From an uncultured Spartobacteria bacterium (GTDB lineage: Bacteria > Verrucomicrobiota > Verrucomicrobiia > Chthoniobacterales > Chthoniobacteraceae), in NCBI GenBank assembly GCA_903882875.1, contig CAIRYQ010000120.1, forward strand, positions 156,365-220,364: a stretch of DNA of 64,000 nt, read 5' to 3'. Numbering within the stretch: position 1 is the stretch's first letter; each line of letters opens with the position of its first letter. Positions 46,054-54,419 of this stretch are shown here, piece by piece. The notes beneath the pieces are model-generated. The model did not search any database and was not told where the DNA came from. It saw nothing but the letters and a program-made list of their open reading frames with translations. Position numbers and translations under genes: made by a program.

Positions 46054-47388
46054 TCACTTCCCGATGCACCAGAGCTTCTCGCTCGTGCGGATGAAGAGAT
46101 TGCCGTCGCTCACGGCGATGCTGCTGCGGGTGGTTTCGCCGACGCTGCCCATCGGGATCGTGGCGAGCACCTTTCCGTCCGCGAGATTTTGCACAATGGC
46201 GGTGCCGCGCTCGCCGAGATTGTAGATTTTTCCGTCGGCAACGGTGGGCGAGGCGCGGAAGATTTCCATGCCCTTCGTGCGCTCGATGCCGAAGCCTTCC
46301 TGCCAGAGTTTCGCACCGGTCTTTGCGTCGAGGCAGGTCATCACCTGCTTGTCGCCGTTGAGGACGTAGAACTTTCCGCCGAGCGCCGCGGGCGTGCAGG
46401 TGTCGGGCGTGTTCTTTTCGTCGAAGACCCACGCGCGGCCTTTCTCGGAGATGTCGCCCTTGCCGTCCATCTTGTAACCGATGGCCGGGCTCTGCTTCGG
46501 GCCGCAGACGAGCGCGACGTCGCCGCTCGCGACAGCGCTCGGCACGAGGCGCATGAAGCCGCCTCCACTGAGACCCTTCTTGTTGTTGATTCCACCGCCG
46601 CGCCAAAGCTCCGCGCCGGTCTCGGGATCGTGGCCGGTGAGGTAGTCGCCGCCCGCGATGAGGAGCTGCGTCTTGCCGCCGACGGTGTAAGGGATCGGCG
46701 TCGCGTAGGTTTCCTGCGTCTCCTGCTCGGCGTCGGTCGGGCGGATGTGCTTCCACAGCGTCTTGCCCGTCTTCGGATCGAGCGCGAGGAGGTAGCTTTC
46801 GCGCGGGCCCTTGTCCTTTTCCTCAATGCCAGGGTAGCCGCCGTCCGCGGGTGTGCGCTGGAGGACGAGGACATAAAGTTTGCCGCCGTACAACAGCGGG
46901 CTGCTGCCATAGACCCAGTTGATGTTGAATTTGCCGTAGTCCTTCGCGAGGTCGCGCACCCAGAGCGGCTTGCCGGTAAAATCAAACGCCGAGAGCTGTC
47001 CGGTGCCCACGAGCGCCCACACGGTCTTGCCATCCGCCACGGGCGAAGGCGAGGTGCTGTTGCCGCGGCCCTTCGCGAGCGCGCCGTCGGCGACGTTGTA
47101 CTTCCACGCGACTTTGCCGGTCTTGCGATCCACGGCGATGAGCCATTGCTTGTTCTCCGGATCGGGGCTCATCACAAAGACGAGCCCGCCCGAGACGATC
47201 GGCGTCGCGCCGCTGATGCCCGGCAGATCGAGCGACCACTTCACACCCTCCGTCTGGCTCCACTTCGAGGGCAGATTTTTCTCCGGCGAAGTGCCGTTGA
47301 ACTCCGGCCCGCGCCATTGCTGCCAGTCGCCGGCAAAGGCGGTGGCGGTGGTGACAATGACGAGTGATGCGAGGGTGCGGAGTTTCAT
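46054..47388 (-). CDS. Exported PQQ-like beta-propeller protein
   Basis: A 444-residue protein with a signal peptide (ASLVIVTTATAFAGDWQQWR). Repeated blade motifs carry the DxxTGxxxW pattern: AVDRKTGKVAWKYN, LDPKTGKTLWKH, GHDPETGAELWRGG and LDAKTGAKLWQEG. The WQQWRGPEFNGTSPEKNLPS opening is typical of Verrucomicrobia/Planctomycetes outer-membrane-lipoprotein-like propellers. Whether it binds PQQ or only acts as a scaffold cannot be said. Confidence 0.9.
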   Translation of the reverse strand: MKLRTLASLVIVTTATAFAGDWQQWRGPEFNGTSPEKNLPSKWSQTEGVKWSLDLPGISGATPIVSGGLVFVMSPDPENKQWLIAVDRKTGKVAWKYNVADGALAKGRGNSTSPSPVADGKTVWALVGTGQLSAFDFTGKPLWVRDLAKDYGKFNINWVYGSSPLLYGGKLYVLVLQRTPADGGYPGIEEKDKGPRESYLLALDPKTGKTLWKHIRPTDAEQETQETYATPIPYTVGGKTQLLIAGGDYLTGHDPETGAELWRGGGINNKKGLSGGGFMRLVPSAVASGDVALVCGPKQSPAIGYKMDGKGDISEKGRAWVFDEKNTPDTCTPAALGGKFYVLNGDKQVMTCLDAKTGAKLWQEGFGIERTKGMEIFRASPTVADGKIYNLGERGTAIVQNLADGKVLATIPMGSVGETTRSSIAVSDGNLFIRTSEKLWCIGK

Positions 47389-47581
47389 GATGCGGGAAAA
47401 GTGAGTGCGTGTGGTTCAGGATAAACCGCGGGCGTGATGCTCGCTTAGAGCGTGTCATGCACTTAGCCGCAGCGAAGCGCAGAGTTCCAAAGATTTGAGG
47501 CACGGCGCCTTTCCAAATTCCGTCCAGACTCTCCGCCATACGTCCTGAAGCCTTTAATCCGCCCGGCTTCACATGCGAATA

Positions 47582-50500
47582 TCACTGTTTGTCTGGACGC
47601 TGCCGTGAAGTGGAATCCGCGGGCGGAAGCGGCACCTGGACTGGGTGCATGAGATACGCGATGAGGTCGCGCGTCTGCTCCGGCGGGAGCGCGAGCAGCA
47701 GTCCCTCAGGCATCATCGAAATGGGCGATGACTCGACCTTTGCGAGATCCTTTTTTTCCAGCGTCGCCTCCTCGGTGAGCATCCGCACGGTGAGCGTGCG
47801 CTCCGTTTGCGCGGTGATGATTCCAATGAGCACGCGGCCGTCCTTGTGCGTGAGGATGCTCATGCGGTAGTCGGCGCTCACGACCGCGCTGGGGTCGGCG
47901 ATATTTTCGAGAAGATAGTCGAGATTTGCGCGCCCGGAGCCGGTGATATCCGGGCCGATTTTTCCGCCGTTGCCGTACATCGTGTGGCACGCGCCGCAGA
48001 CATTTTGGAAAGTCACACGCCCCCGTCCCAGATCGGCCTTTACGAGGACTTCCGGCGTGAGCCGAGCCTTTAGTTCCGCGATGAGCTTCTGTTTTTCCGC
48101 GGATGAATCGCGCATCTCGCCCCAAATCTCGGTGAGACGTTGCGTGAGCGCCGCGTCGTTCAGCGAACGGATCTGCCGCGCGTGGAATGCGGTGAGATCG
48201 GTGCGGGGAATCTTGCCGGCGGCGATCTGGTCGAGCGTCGACCTCGCAAACGAAACGCGCGACACGAGCACCTCCATCACCGCAGGGCGATCCGTGGGCA
48301 CAAATTTCCGGTAGCTCGCCGCAAGCGTCTCGCCGATTTTCGGATCGTCGAAAAGCGCGAGGCCGCGCGCGGCGGTCGCGTTCAGCCCACGCGAATCGAG
48401 CAGCGACTCACAGATCGCGCGCAAATCGGGTGGCCGGTTCTCGATGAGCGCGCGCAGCGCGGACTGGCGCGCGGGAAGTTCGGCCTTCGCGTCCAGCGCG
48501 ATCGCCTTCACCGCGTCAAGCGCGCGCCCGTCGCCGAACACGGTGCCGAGATCGCGCAGCGCGGCATCGTGGCCCTGCGAGGCAAGCGATGCAGCAAAGC
48601 GATCCCACTCCGCGGGCTTCGGCGCCTTGCGCCAGCCACGCAGCGCCTCGGTGACGCCTTCGAGAATTGCCGCGCGCTGCGCCGGCTGCGCCGGCTGCGC
48701 CTGCGGGAGCAGCGCGTTCAGCGGCGCGGCATCCTTGTCCATGCGCGACGCGAGATTGCGCGTGATCCATTTCAGCGTTGTCGGCCATTCGCACACGCGC
48801 GCGACTTCAAGCAACGCCGCAGGATTGGAATCCGCGACGGCGATCAGTCCGAACCACACCATCGCGGGAAGCTGCGCATCCTCCGCGTCGTCCTTCCGCG
48901 CGACGAGCGCCGCTGCGAGTGCGGCACGGCTCGGGACCGGCATGCGTTGCAGCGTGCTCGCGAGCGCGAGCCGCACGAGACCGGACGGATCATGTTTCGC
49001 CATCGTCGCAAACTCACGATTCAGTTCCTCGTCCACATCCCTCACCGCAGCAGGCGCAGGCCCGGTGATGCCATCAATCGCCCAGCGATCCGTGAGCAGC
49101 CGGATGGCCCACACACGCAAGTGCTCGTCCTTTTCGTGCAGCAATTTCACAAGCCGTTCGCGTGTGAGGTCGCCCGTGAGGTTCAGACTCCAGAGCGCAT
49201 GGAGCCGCAGCACGACATCATTTTCGCCATCGAGCATCCGCATCAGCATGGCGGTGAGTCCAGCCGGTCTCGCACCCGCGGCGATCTGTTCACGGCACCG
49301 GCGATCGAACCACACGTTCGGATTTCGCAGCAACCGCTCCGCGCCTTCCGCCGTGAAGGTCGCGAGATCGTCGAAGCTCGGCCGCTGCGGCGTGCCGTAC
49401 GTGATTTTGAAAATGCGGCCGCTCGTGCGGTGGACGCCGGTCGCCTCGTGGCATTCGCCGATGTCGCTCCAGTCGAGAATGAACCCGCTGCCGTCAGGCC
49501 CCGTGCTGATCTCCAATCCGCGAAACCACGGATCATCCGACGGAAAAATATCCGGCTCGTGACGCCCAACGTAGCCACTGCCCGCGCGTTCAAGACGATC
49601 CACATTCGTACGCTGCCCGTGCATGTTCAGCGTGAAAAGTTTGTCCCGGAATGGTGCGGGCCACTGGTCTGCCTGATAGATCATCATGCCGATGTGCGCG
49701 TGTCCGCCGCCGAGCAAGTTCGCTGTTTCGTCGCTCAGCGCCTTGCGTCCTCCTTTTTTGTCGAAGTGCGAGTGGTCCGCGATCGTGTCGAGGCGGCTGT
49801 ATACGCTCGGGTTCAGCGTGGGGTTCGAGTCCACGAGGTGCGCCCCGGGAATGAGGTGCCACAGGTGGCCCGTGACCGTGTTGATGAAAAATCCCTCGCC
49901 GTGCCGGTCCCAATCGTGGCCCCACGGGTTCGTCGTCCCGTGCGTGAGCACCTCCACGACTTTCCGCTCCGGATGATAACGCCACACACCACCCTTGATC
50001 TGCACGCGCTGTGCGTCGGGCGTACCGGGCACGCCGAGCCGCCCCGGACACGAATGGCCGCAGCGTCCGTAGAGCCAGCCGTCCGGCCCCCAGCGCAGGC
50101 CGTTTGCGAAGTTGTGGTAGTTGTCCTGCGCGACCGTGAAGCCATCGAGCACCACCTCGGGCGGGCCGTCCGGCACATCGTCGCCGTTGCGGTCCGGGAT
50201 GAAGAGCAGCCGCGGCGGGCACATCAGCCACACGCCGCCGCGCCCGACCTCGATGCTCGTGAGCATCTGCACATCGTCGGTGAAGACTTTGCGCGAGGAA
50301 AAATGGCCGTCGTTGTTTTTGTCCTCGAAGATCAGCACGCGGTCGCGCAGCCCGAGGTCGAATCGCTTCGGCCGTTCGGCGTAAGTGTAATTTTCCGCGA
50401 CCCACATCCGCCCGCGATGATCCCACGCCATCGCGATGGGATTCTGTACGTCCGGCTCGTTCGCAAAAAGCGTCGCGCGGAAACCCTCCGGCATCTTCAG

Positions 50501-50635
50501 CGCGGCGAGCGCCTCCGCGGGAGTCGAGAGAGGGAACTTCGCCGTCTCGCTGTTGTACGGCGCAGGAAAATCGGCCGCAGTCGCAAGCGCGGCAAACGTG
50601 CAAAGCAGGAGCGTGGGACTCAGAGGGAGACGCAT
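47582..50635 (-). CDS. PVC-type haem-binding dehydrogenase with C-terminal cytochrome c domain
   Basis: A 1017-residue exported protein. After the signal peptide (LLLCTFAALATAA) there is a sorbosone-dehydrogenase-like six-blade propeller (MPEGFRATLFANEPDVQNPI, WDHRGRMWVAENYTYAERP, GGHAHIGMMIYQADQWP), then a long HEAT-like helical region, then a cytochrome c domain with CGACH in VTFQNVCGACHTMYGNGGKI and a late Met ligand (PEGLLLALPPEQTRDLIAYL region). This is the three-part layout of PVC haem-binding proteins, thought to oxidise sugars and pass electrons to the envelope chain. The preceding GTG is one codon upstream. It follows the Bat operon. Confidence 0.93.
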   Translation of the reverse strand: MRLPLSPTLLLCTFAALATAADFPAPYNSETAKFPLSTPAEALAALKMPEGFRATLFANEPDVQNPIAMAWDHRGRMWVAENYTYAERPKRFDLGLRDRVLIFEDKNNDGHFSSRKVFTDDVQMLTSIEVGRGGVWLMCPPRLLFIPDRNGDDVPDGPPEVVLDGFTVAQDNYHNFANGLRWGPDGWLYGRCGHSCPGRLGVPGTPDAQRVQIKGGVWRYHPERKVVEVLTHGTTNPWGHDWDRHGEGFFINTVTGHLWHLIPGAHLVDSNPTLNPSVYSRLDTIADHSHFDKKGGRKALSDETANLLGGGHAHIGMMIYQADQWPAPFRDKLFTLNMHGQRTNVDRLERAGSGYVGRHEPDIFPSDDPWFRGLEISTGPDGSGFILDWSDIGECHEATGVHRTSGRIFKITYGTPQRPSFDDLATFTAEGAERLLRNPNVWFDRRCREQIAAGARPAGLTAMLMRMLDGENDVVLRLHALWSLNLTGDLTRERLVKLLHEKDEHLRVWAIRLLTDRWAIDGITGPAPAAVRDVDEELNREFATMAKHDPSGLVRLALASTLQRMPVPSRAALAAALVARKDDAEDAQLPAMVWFGLIAVADSNPAALLEVARVCEWPTTLKWITRNLASRMDKDAAPLNALLPQAQPAQPAQRAAILEGVTEALRGWRKAPKPAEWDRFAASLASQGHDAALRDLGTVFGDGRALDAVKAIALDAKAELPARQSALRALIENRPPDLRAICESLLDSRGLNATAARGLALFDDPKIGETLAASYRKFVPTDRPAVMEVLVSRVSFARSTLDQIAAGKIPRTDLTAFHARQIRSLNDAALTQRLTEIWGEMRDSSAEKQKLIAELKARLTPEVLVKADLGRGRVTFQNVCGACHTMYGNGGKIGPDITGSGRANLDYLLENIADPSAVVSADYRMSILTHKDGRVLIGIITAQTERTLTVRMLTEEATLEKKDLAKVESSPISMMPEGLLLALPPEQTRDLIAYLMHPVQVPLPPADSTSRQRPDKQ

Positions 50636-50689
50636 CACGGCAGAAGTGCCCGGCGCACGCAGTTTCTCAAGCAGAAGTTCCGCGCACTT

Positions 50690-51658
50690 TCACCACGGCG
50701 TGAAGCGCAGACCGAAGAGCGCGACGACTGCGAGCGCAAGCACGCCGATCGCAGGCATGAAGAACGGATCGTAGAAGTCGGCGACCTGCGGTTTCTTTTC
50801 GAGCACGACGACCTTTTTCATCTCATCAATGCGCTTGAAAACCGTCGCCAACGCTTCGGGCGTGAGCGCCTGGAACGCGTCGCCGCCCGTCGCACGCGCG
50901 ATGCCGAGGAGCTGCGGCTGCATGACTTCGTCCGAGAGCAGAATGGCGAATACGGTGATGTTCTGCGCGTGCATCGTCGCGATGATTGGCCCGTCCTGCG
51001 GCGGCGTGATGTCGCTGCTCTCGCCATCGGTGAGGAGGATCATCATGCGATCACCGACTGGCCGCTGCGCGAGGACATCGGCTGCACCGTACATGGCTTT
51101 TCCGACGTAGGTGATGCCCCACAGCGCGTCCGGCAACCCGTGCCGGCCCATGCTCGGCGGATCGAGCTTTGGATTGTCCGGCTGGATGAACGGCCTCGCA
51201 AGGATGATGGACTGCGTGTCGAGCGTGAGCGGCACCCAGTGGATGAAATGGCGCGAGAAAATGCTGAGTCCAAACGCGTCGCCCTGGCGGTGGTTGATGA
51301 ACGTCTCGATTGCCTCCATCGCGGAATCGAACCGCCGGTGCCGTCCCGCGGCCTGCGACCCGTGCGGCTCGGCCATGCTGCCCGAGGTGTCGAGGACGAT
51401 CTGCACGTTGTTCAGCTTCCGCTCGATCTCCGGCGGCAGGAACCTGACCGGATGCGCGAGGAAAATGATCGCCAGCGCGAGCAGAGCAGAAGGCAGGCAG
51501 TTCGCACACAGCACGAGGAAGCGCAGCACGAGACCGCGCCGCTGCCGTCCGTGATCGAAGGGCAGCGCAATCGGCTGGCCGCGCCGGATCCACTCCCAGA
51601 AGGCGAGAATCACCGGGAGAGCGAGGAGAGCGAGCCATTGCGGATGGAGAAAAATCAT
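50690..51658 (-). CDS. VWA-domain membrane protein of the Bat operon (BatA/B-like), last copy
   Basis: A 322-residue protein with two N-terminal membrane segments (LALLALPVILAFWEWI; LPSALLALAIIFLAHPV), a von Willebrand A domain with MIDAS DTSGS in VQIVLDTSGSMAEPHGS and LLTDGESSD, and one C-terminal membrane helix (PAIGVLALAVVALFGLRF). BatA/B proteins are membrane partners of MoxR ATPases in stress or secretion-related assembly. It overlaps the upstream gene by 4 bp (ATGA). Confidence 0.9.
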   Translation of the reverse strand: MIFLHPQWLALLALPVILAFWEWIRRGQPIALPFDHGRQRRGLVLRFLVLCANCLPSALLALAIIFLAHPVRFLPPEIERKLNNVQIVLDTSGSMAEPHGSQAAGRHRRFDSAMEAIETFINHRQGDAFGLSIFSRHFIHWVPLTLDTQSIILARPFIQPDNPKLDPPSMGRHGLPDALWGITYVGKAMYGAADVLAQRPVGDRMMILLTDGESSDITPPQDGPIIATMHAQNITVFAILLSDEVMQPQLLGIARATGGDAFQALTPEALATVFKRIDEMKKVVVLEKKPQVADFYDPFFMPAIGVLALAVVALFGLRFTPW

Positions 51659-52506
51659 GGCCTGTCCGTGACCTCCGGCTGGCGTGTCTCGCGCGTGTAC
51701 GGCGCGACAAGCGCCGCGATTTCCTCACCGCGAATTTTCGTTGCCGGGCGATACAGCCAGTCCTGCAACTGCCGCAGCGGGCTCCCGGTCTTTTCACTGC
51801 GCGAGATCGCATCGAGCGCGGCGTTCATCGGCACTCCTGCGAGCGAGAGTTCTTCGCGCCAGCGGCGCAGCAGCAGCATTTCCATCTTCGCCTTTGCCTC
51901 CGCGTCGAGCGTCCCGGCATTAAGTTGAGCAAGGAATCCGCTCAACATTTCCGCGATCGTCGGCTCCGGCTGCACTGCGATGGATTTCGGCGGCTTCGCG
52001 CGTCCCCAGAAAATCAGCAGCAGCAGCCACACGATCCAAAACACGCCGAGCGCGGTGAGCGTGGCGTAGTAGTACCCGCCGACATCCACGCGCACTTCCT
52101 CCGTCTCCTGAATCCGCGCGTCGAGATTTTTGGAAAGCTTCGGATCTCCGGTGAACTTGAACGACGGCAAGCCGTCGAGTGCGCTGCCGTCCTCCCCGGT
52201 GAGGTAGTCCTTCAGATCAAAGGTGCCCGCGCGGTTCACGATGTAGCGCACGTCGTAGATGCGCGCACCGGACTGCCCGCTGACTTTCGCGATGCGCACA
52301 TTCACGGCCACGCCCCATTTGTAAGGAGTCACCGCGACCGGCGGCCCGCTGTACGTGACAATCGCCGCCTGCTCCACGCCGAGCGGAACATTGAGCGAAT
52401 CCTTCTCCTTTTCCTTTCGGAAAAAAACGATCGCCCCTGCTGCGAGCACGCTCGCGATGAGCACAAGCCACACAGTCTTTCGCTGGAAGAATCGCTTCGC
52501 CGCCAT
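51655..52506 (-). CDS. Two-helix membrane protein of the Bat operon
   Basis: A 283-residue protein. One membrane helix is at the N-terminus (VWLVLIASVLAAGAIVFF), followed by an extracytoplasmic beta-rich region to about 140, a second helix (ATLTALGVFWIVWLLLLIFW) and a cytoplasmic helical domain (MLSGFLAQLNAGTLDAEAKA, MEMLLLRRWREELSLAGVPM). It is the position and topology of the variable BatD-like member, but no clear family match is seen. It is coupled to the VWA gene downstream and lies 1 bp after the DUF58 gene. Confidence 0.75.
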   Translation of the reverse strand: MAAKRFFQRKTVWLVLIASVLAAGAIVFFRKEKEKDSLNVPLGVEQAAIVTYSGPPVAVTPYKWGVAVNVRIAKVSGQSGARIYDVRYIVNRAGTFDLKDYLTGEDGSALDGLPSFKFTGDPKLSKNLDARIQETEEVRVDVGGYYYATLTALGVFWIVWLLLLIFWGRAKPPKSIAVQPEPTIAEMLSGFLAQLNAGTLDAEAKAKMEMLLLRRWREELSLAGVPMNAALDAISRSEKTGSPLRQLQDWLYRPATKIRGEEIAALVAPYTRETRQPEVTDRP

Positions 52507-52507
52507 G

Positions 52508-53371
52508 CTATCTCCCCGTGCTCCCGCCGAAGCCGCGACGTTTCAAAAAGTGGCGCAGTTTGCCGAGGATCGGTTGGTCCGTCGGCAGGTGCAGGTAGTC
52601 TATTCCGAAGCGCGTGAGCTCGCCCTTCCAACCCTCCGCATCCACCCAAGCGCGGCGTCCGTGGCCCGTGAACGCGCGGCCCGACTCGGCCTCGACGCCG
52701 CGAAAAAGTCCCGCGCCCTTCACGCGCAGTTCCGCGGGATCCTGGAGGTGCAGCACGATGCAGTCGTGTTCCTGCGCGAGCACTTGCAGCGCGGGAAACG
52801 CCTCGGGATCGTGCAGGTCGCTGAGCACGATGACCATCGTGCGGCGCTTCAGCGACGGTGCGATTTCGCGCGCACGGTGTGCGAGCGAAGTCTCCTCCAC
52901 AAAGTCGTGATGCCGAAGCTGGTGAGACCATTCCATGACGACATTCCGTGCGAGCGTCGGCCGCACATGCAGCTCGCGCGCGCCGCAACCGAGAAGGCCT
53001 ACGGGCGTCACATTTGCCTGCGCCGCGAGCGCGATGCCCGTGGCGATTTGCACGGCCCACGCGTACTTGCTGAGAGGCTGCGAGGTGACGCACATGGACG
53101 CCGAAGTATCGAGCAGCAGATAGAGCGGGATCTGCCGCGGTTCCTGAAATTCCTTGATGTAGAGCTTCCCTACGCGCGCCGAAACTTTCCAATCAATGAA
53201 CTTCACCGGATCGCCCGCGACGTAGAGCCGCGACTGCGCAAACTCGAGCCCCGCGCCGTGAAAGACCGAGTCCTCCTGGCCGAAGTTCAGGCTGTTCGCG
53301 AGGTGCTTCACAGCGATCTCGAACTGCCGCGCATCCACGGGCTCCTGGTTGAGTTTGACCTGCCGGCGCAT
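52508..53371 (-). CDS. DUF58 domain protein of the Bat operon
   Basis: A 287-residue protein of the DUF58 family (VWA-like, without membrane segments). The hallmark is RLYVAGDPVKFIDWKVSARV, followed by IPLYLLLDTSASMCVTSQPL, with the MIDAS-like DTSAS, and TMVIVLSDLHDPEAFPALQV. DUF58 genes regularly follow moxR, and the proteins are thought to be MoxR clients or adaptors. It starts 9 bp after the moxR stop. Confidence 0.93.
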   Translation of the reverse strand: MRRQVKLNQEPVDARQFEIAVKHLANSLNFGQEDSVFHGAGLEFAQSRLYVAGDPVKFIDWKVSARVGKLYIKEFQEPRQIPLYLLLDTSASMCVTSQPLSKYAWAVQIATGIALAAQANVTPVGLLGCGARELHVRPTLARNVVMEWSHQLRHHDFVEETSLAHRAREIAPSLKRRTMVIVLSDLHDPEAFPALQVLAQEHDCIVLHLQDPAELRVKGAGLFRGVEAESGRAFTGHGRRAWVDAEGWKGELTRFGIDYLHLPTDQPILGKLRHFLKRRGFGGSTGR

Positions 53372-53380
53372 GGAGCGAGA

Positions 53381-54385
53381 TCAGCCGAGATTCGCGAGGA
53401 TGGACTCCAGCACCTGCGCGCCGGTGTGCCCGGCAGCAGACGCCTCGTAGCTCACGCGGACGCGATGCAGAACCACATCCTCCGCGAGGTCGAACAAATC
53501 CTCTGGCGTAACGTAATCGCGACCATGAATCACAGCGCGCGCGCGCGCCGCATTCACCAGCGCAAGACCTGCGCGCGGACTGCACCCGAAGTCGAGCAGC
53601 TTCGATTCTCGCGTGCGACGCACCAGCTCCACGCAATGCTTCACGAAGACCTCGCTGACATGCACGGCCTGCACCGCCTCCATCGCGATGACGAGATCCT
53701 CGACCGACGCGCCGGCATTGTCCTCGATCATGTCGAACGCCGAACGCGGCACCGCACCGCCGCCTTCGCGTCGCAGGCCCATCCCGAGCTGGCGCTGGAG
53801 GATCATCTGCTCATCGTCGCGCCCCGGATAGCCGAGTCGGTGCAGCAGCATGAAGCGGTCGAGCTGCGCCTCCGGCAGCTCAAAAGTGCCCGACTGCTCG
53901 ACCGGATTCTGCGTAGCAATCACGAGGAATGGCGTGGGCAGTTTCAGATTCTGTCCGCCGATGGTGACCTTGCGCTCCTGCATCGCTTCGAGCATCGCGC
54001 CCTGCACTTTTGGCGCGGCGCGGTTGATTTCATCCGCGAGCAGCAGGTTCGTAAAAACCGGGCCGCGATGAATGCGAAACTCGCCGCTCTTTTGATCAAT
54101 GATTTCCGAGCCGACGATGTCCGAGGGCAACATGTCCACGGTGAACTGCACGCGCTTGAAATCGAGGTTGATCGCCTTCGCGACCGCGTTCACGAGCAGC
54201 GTCTTCGCGAGACCCGGCAGCCCTTGTAGGAGCAGATGGCCTCCGGTCAGCAGCGCAATCATCACGCGCTCGACGACGACGTCCTGCCCGACGACGATCT
54301 TCGCGACGCGCTCGCGCACTCCGGCGACAAATTGCTGTGCGCTCTTCGCGCCCGCGGTGGCTGTGGATTGGGTATTGGTTTCCAT
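53381..54385 (-). CDS. moxR: MoxR family AAA+ ATPase
   Basis: A 334-residue chaperone-like ATPase from the ATG at 54385. Walker A is LLLQGLPGLAKTLLVNAVAK (GLPGLAKT, the MoxR form), Walker B is LLLADEINRAAPKVQGAMLE, and the sensor is FLVIATQNPVEQSGTFELPE. The C-terminal lid has SPRAGLALVNAARARAVIHG. MoxR proteins mature or insert partner proteins, usually the adjacent VWA and DUF58 proteins. It is central in the operon. Confidence 0.95.
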   Translation of the reverse strand: METNTQSTATAGAKSAQQFVAGVRERVAKIVVGQDVVVERVMIALLTGGHLLLQGLPGLAKTLLVNAVAKAINLDFKRVQFTVDMLPSDIVGSEIIDQKSGEFRIHRGPVFTNLLLADEINRAAPKVQGAMLEAMQERKVTIGGQNLKLPTPFLVIATQNPVEQSGTFELPEAQLDRFMLLHRLGYPGRDDEQMILQRQLGMGLRREGGGAVPRSAFDMIEDNAGASVEDLVIAMEAVQAVHVSEVFVKHCVELVRRTRESKLLDFGCSPRAGLALVNAARARAVIHGRDYVTPEDLFDLAEDVVLHRVRVSYEASAAGHTGAQVLESILANLG

Positions 54386-54419
54386 GAAGTTTGTTTTCTT
54401 TTGAAATGAGGGGCGGCGA

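Noticed and set aside
47389..47581. Gene-like frame between the PQQ propeller and the haem dehydrogenase
   Set aside because: Only short unconserved codons; the frame that looks open continues antisense into the propeller gene.
48140..51928. 1262-codon plus-strand open frame
   Set aside because: It lies wholly antisense to the haem dehydrogenase and VWA genes, is Arg/His-rich and has no domain, so it is a shadow frame.
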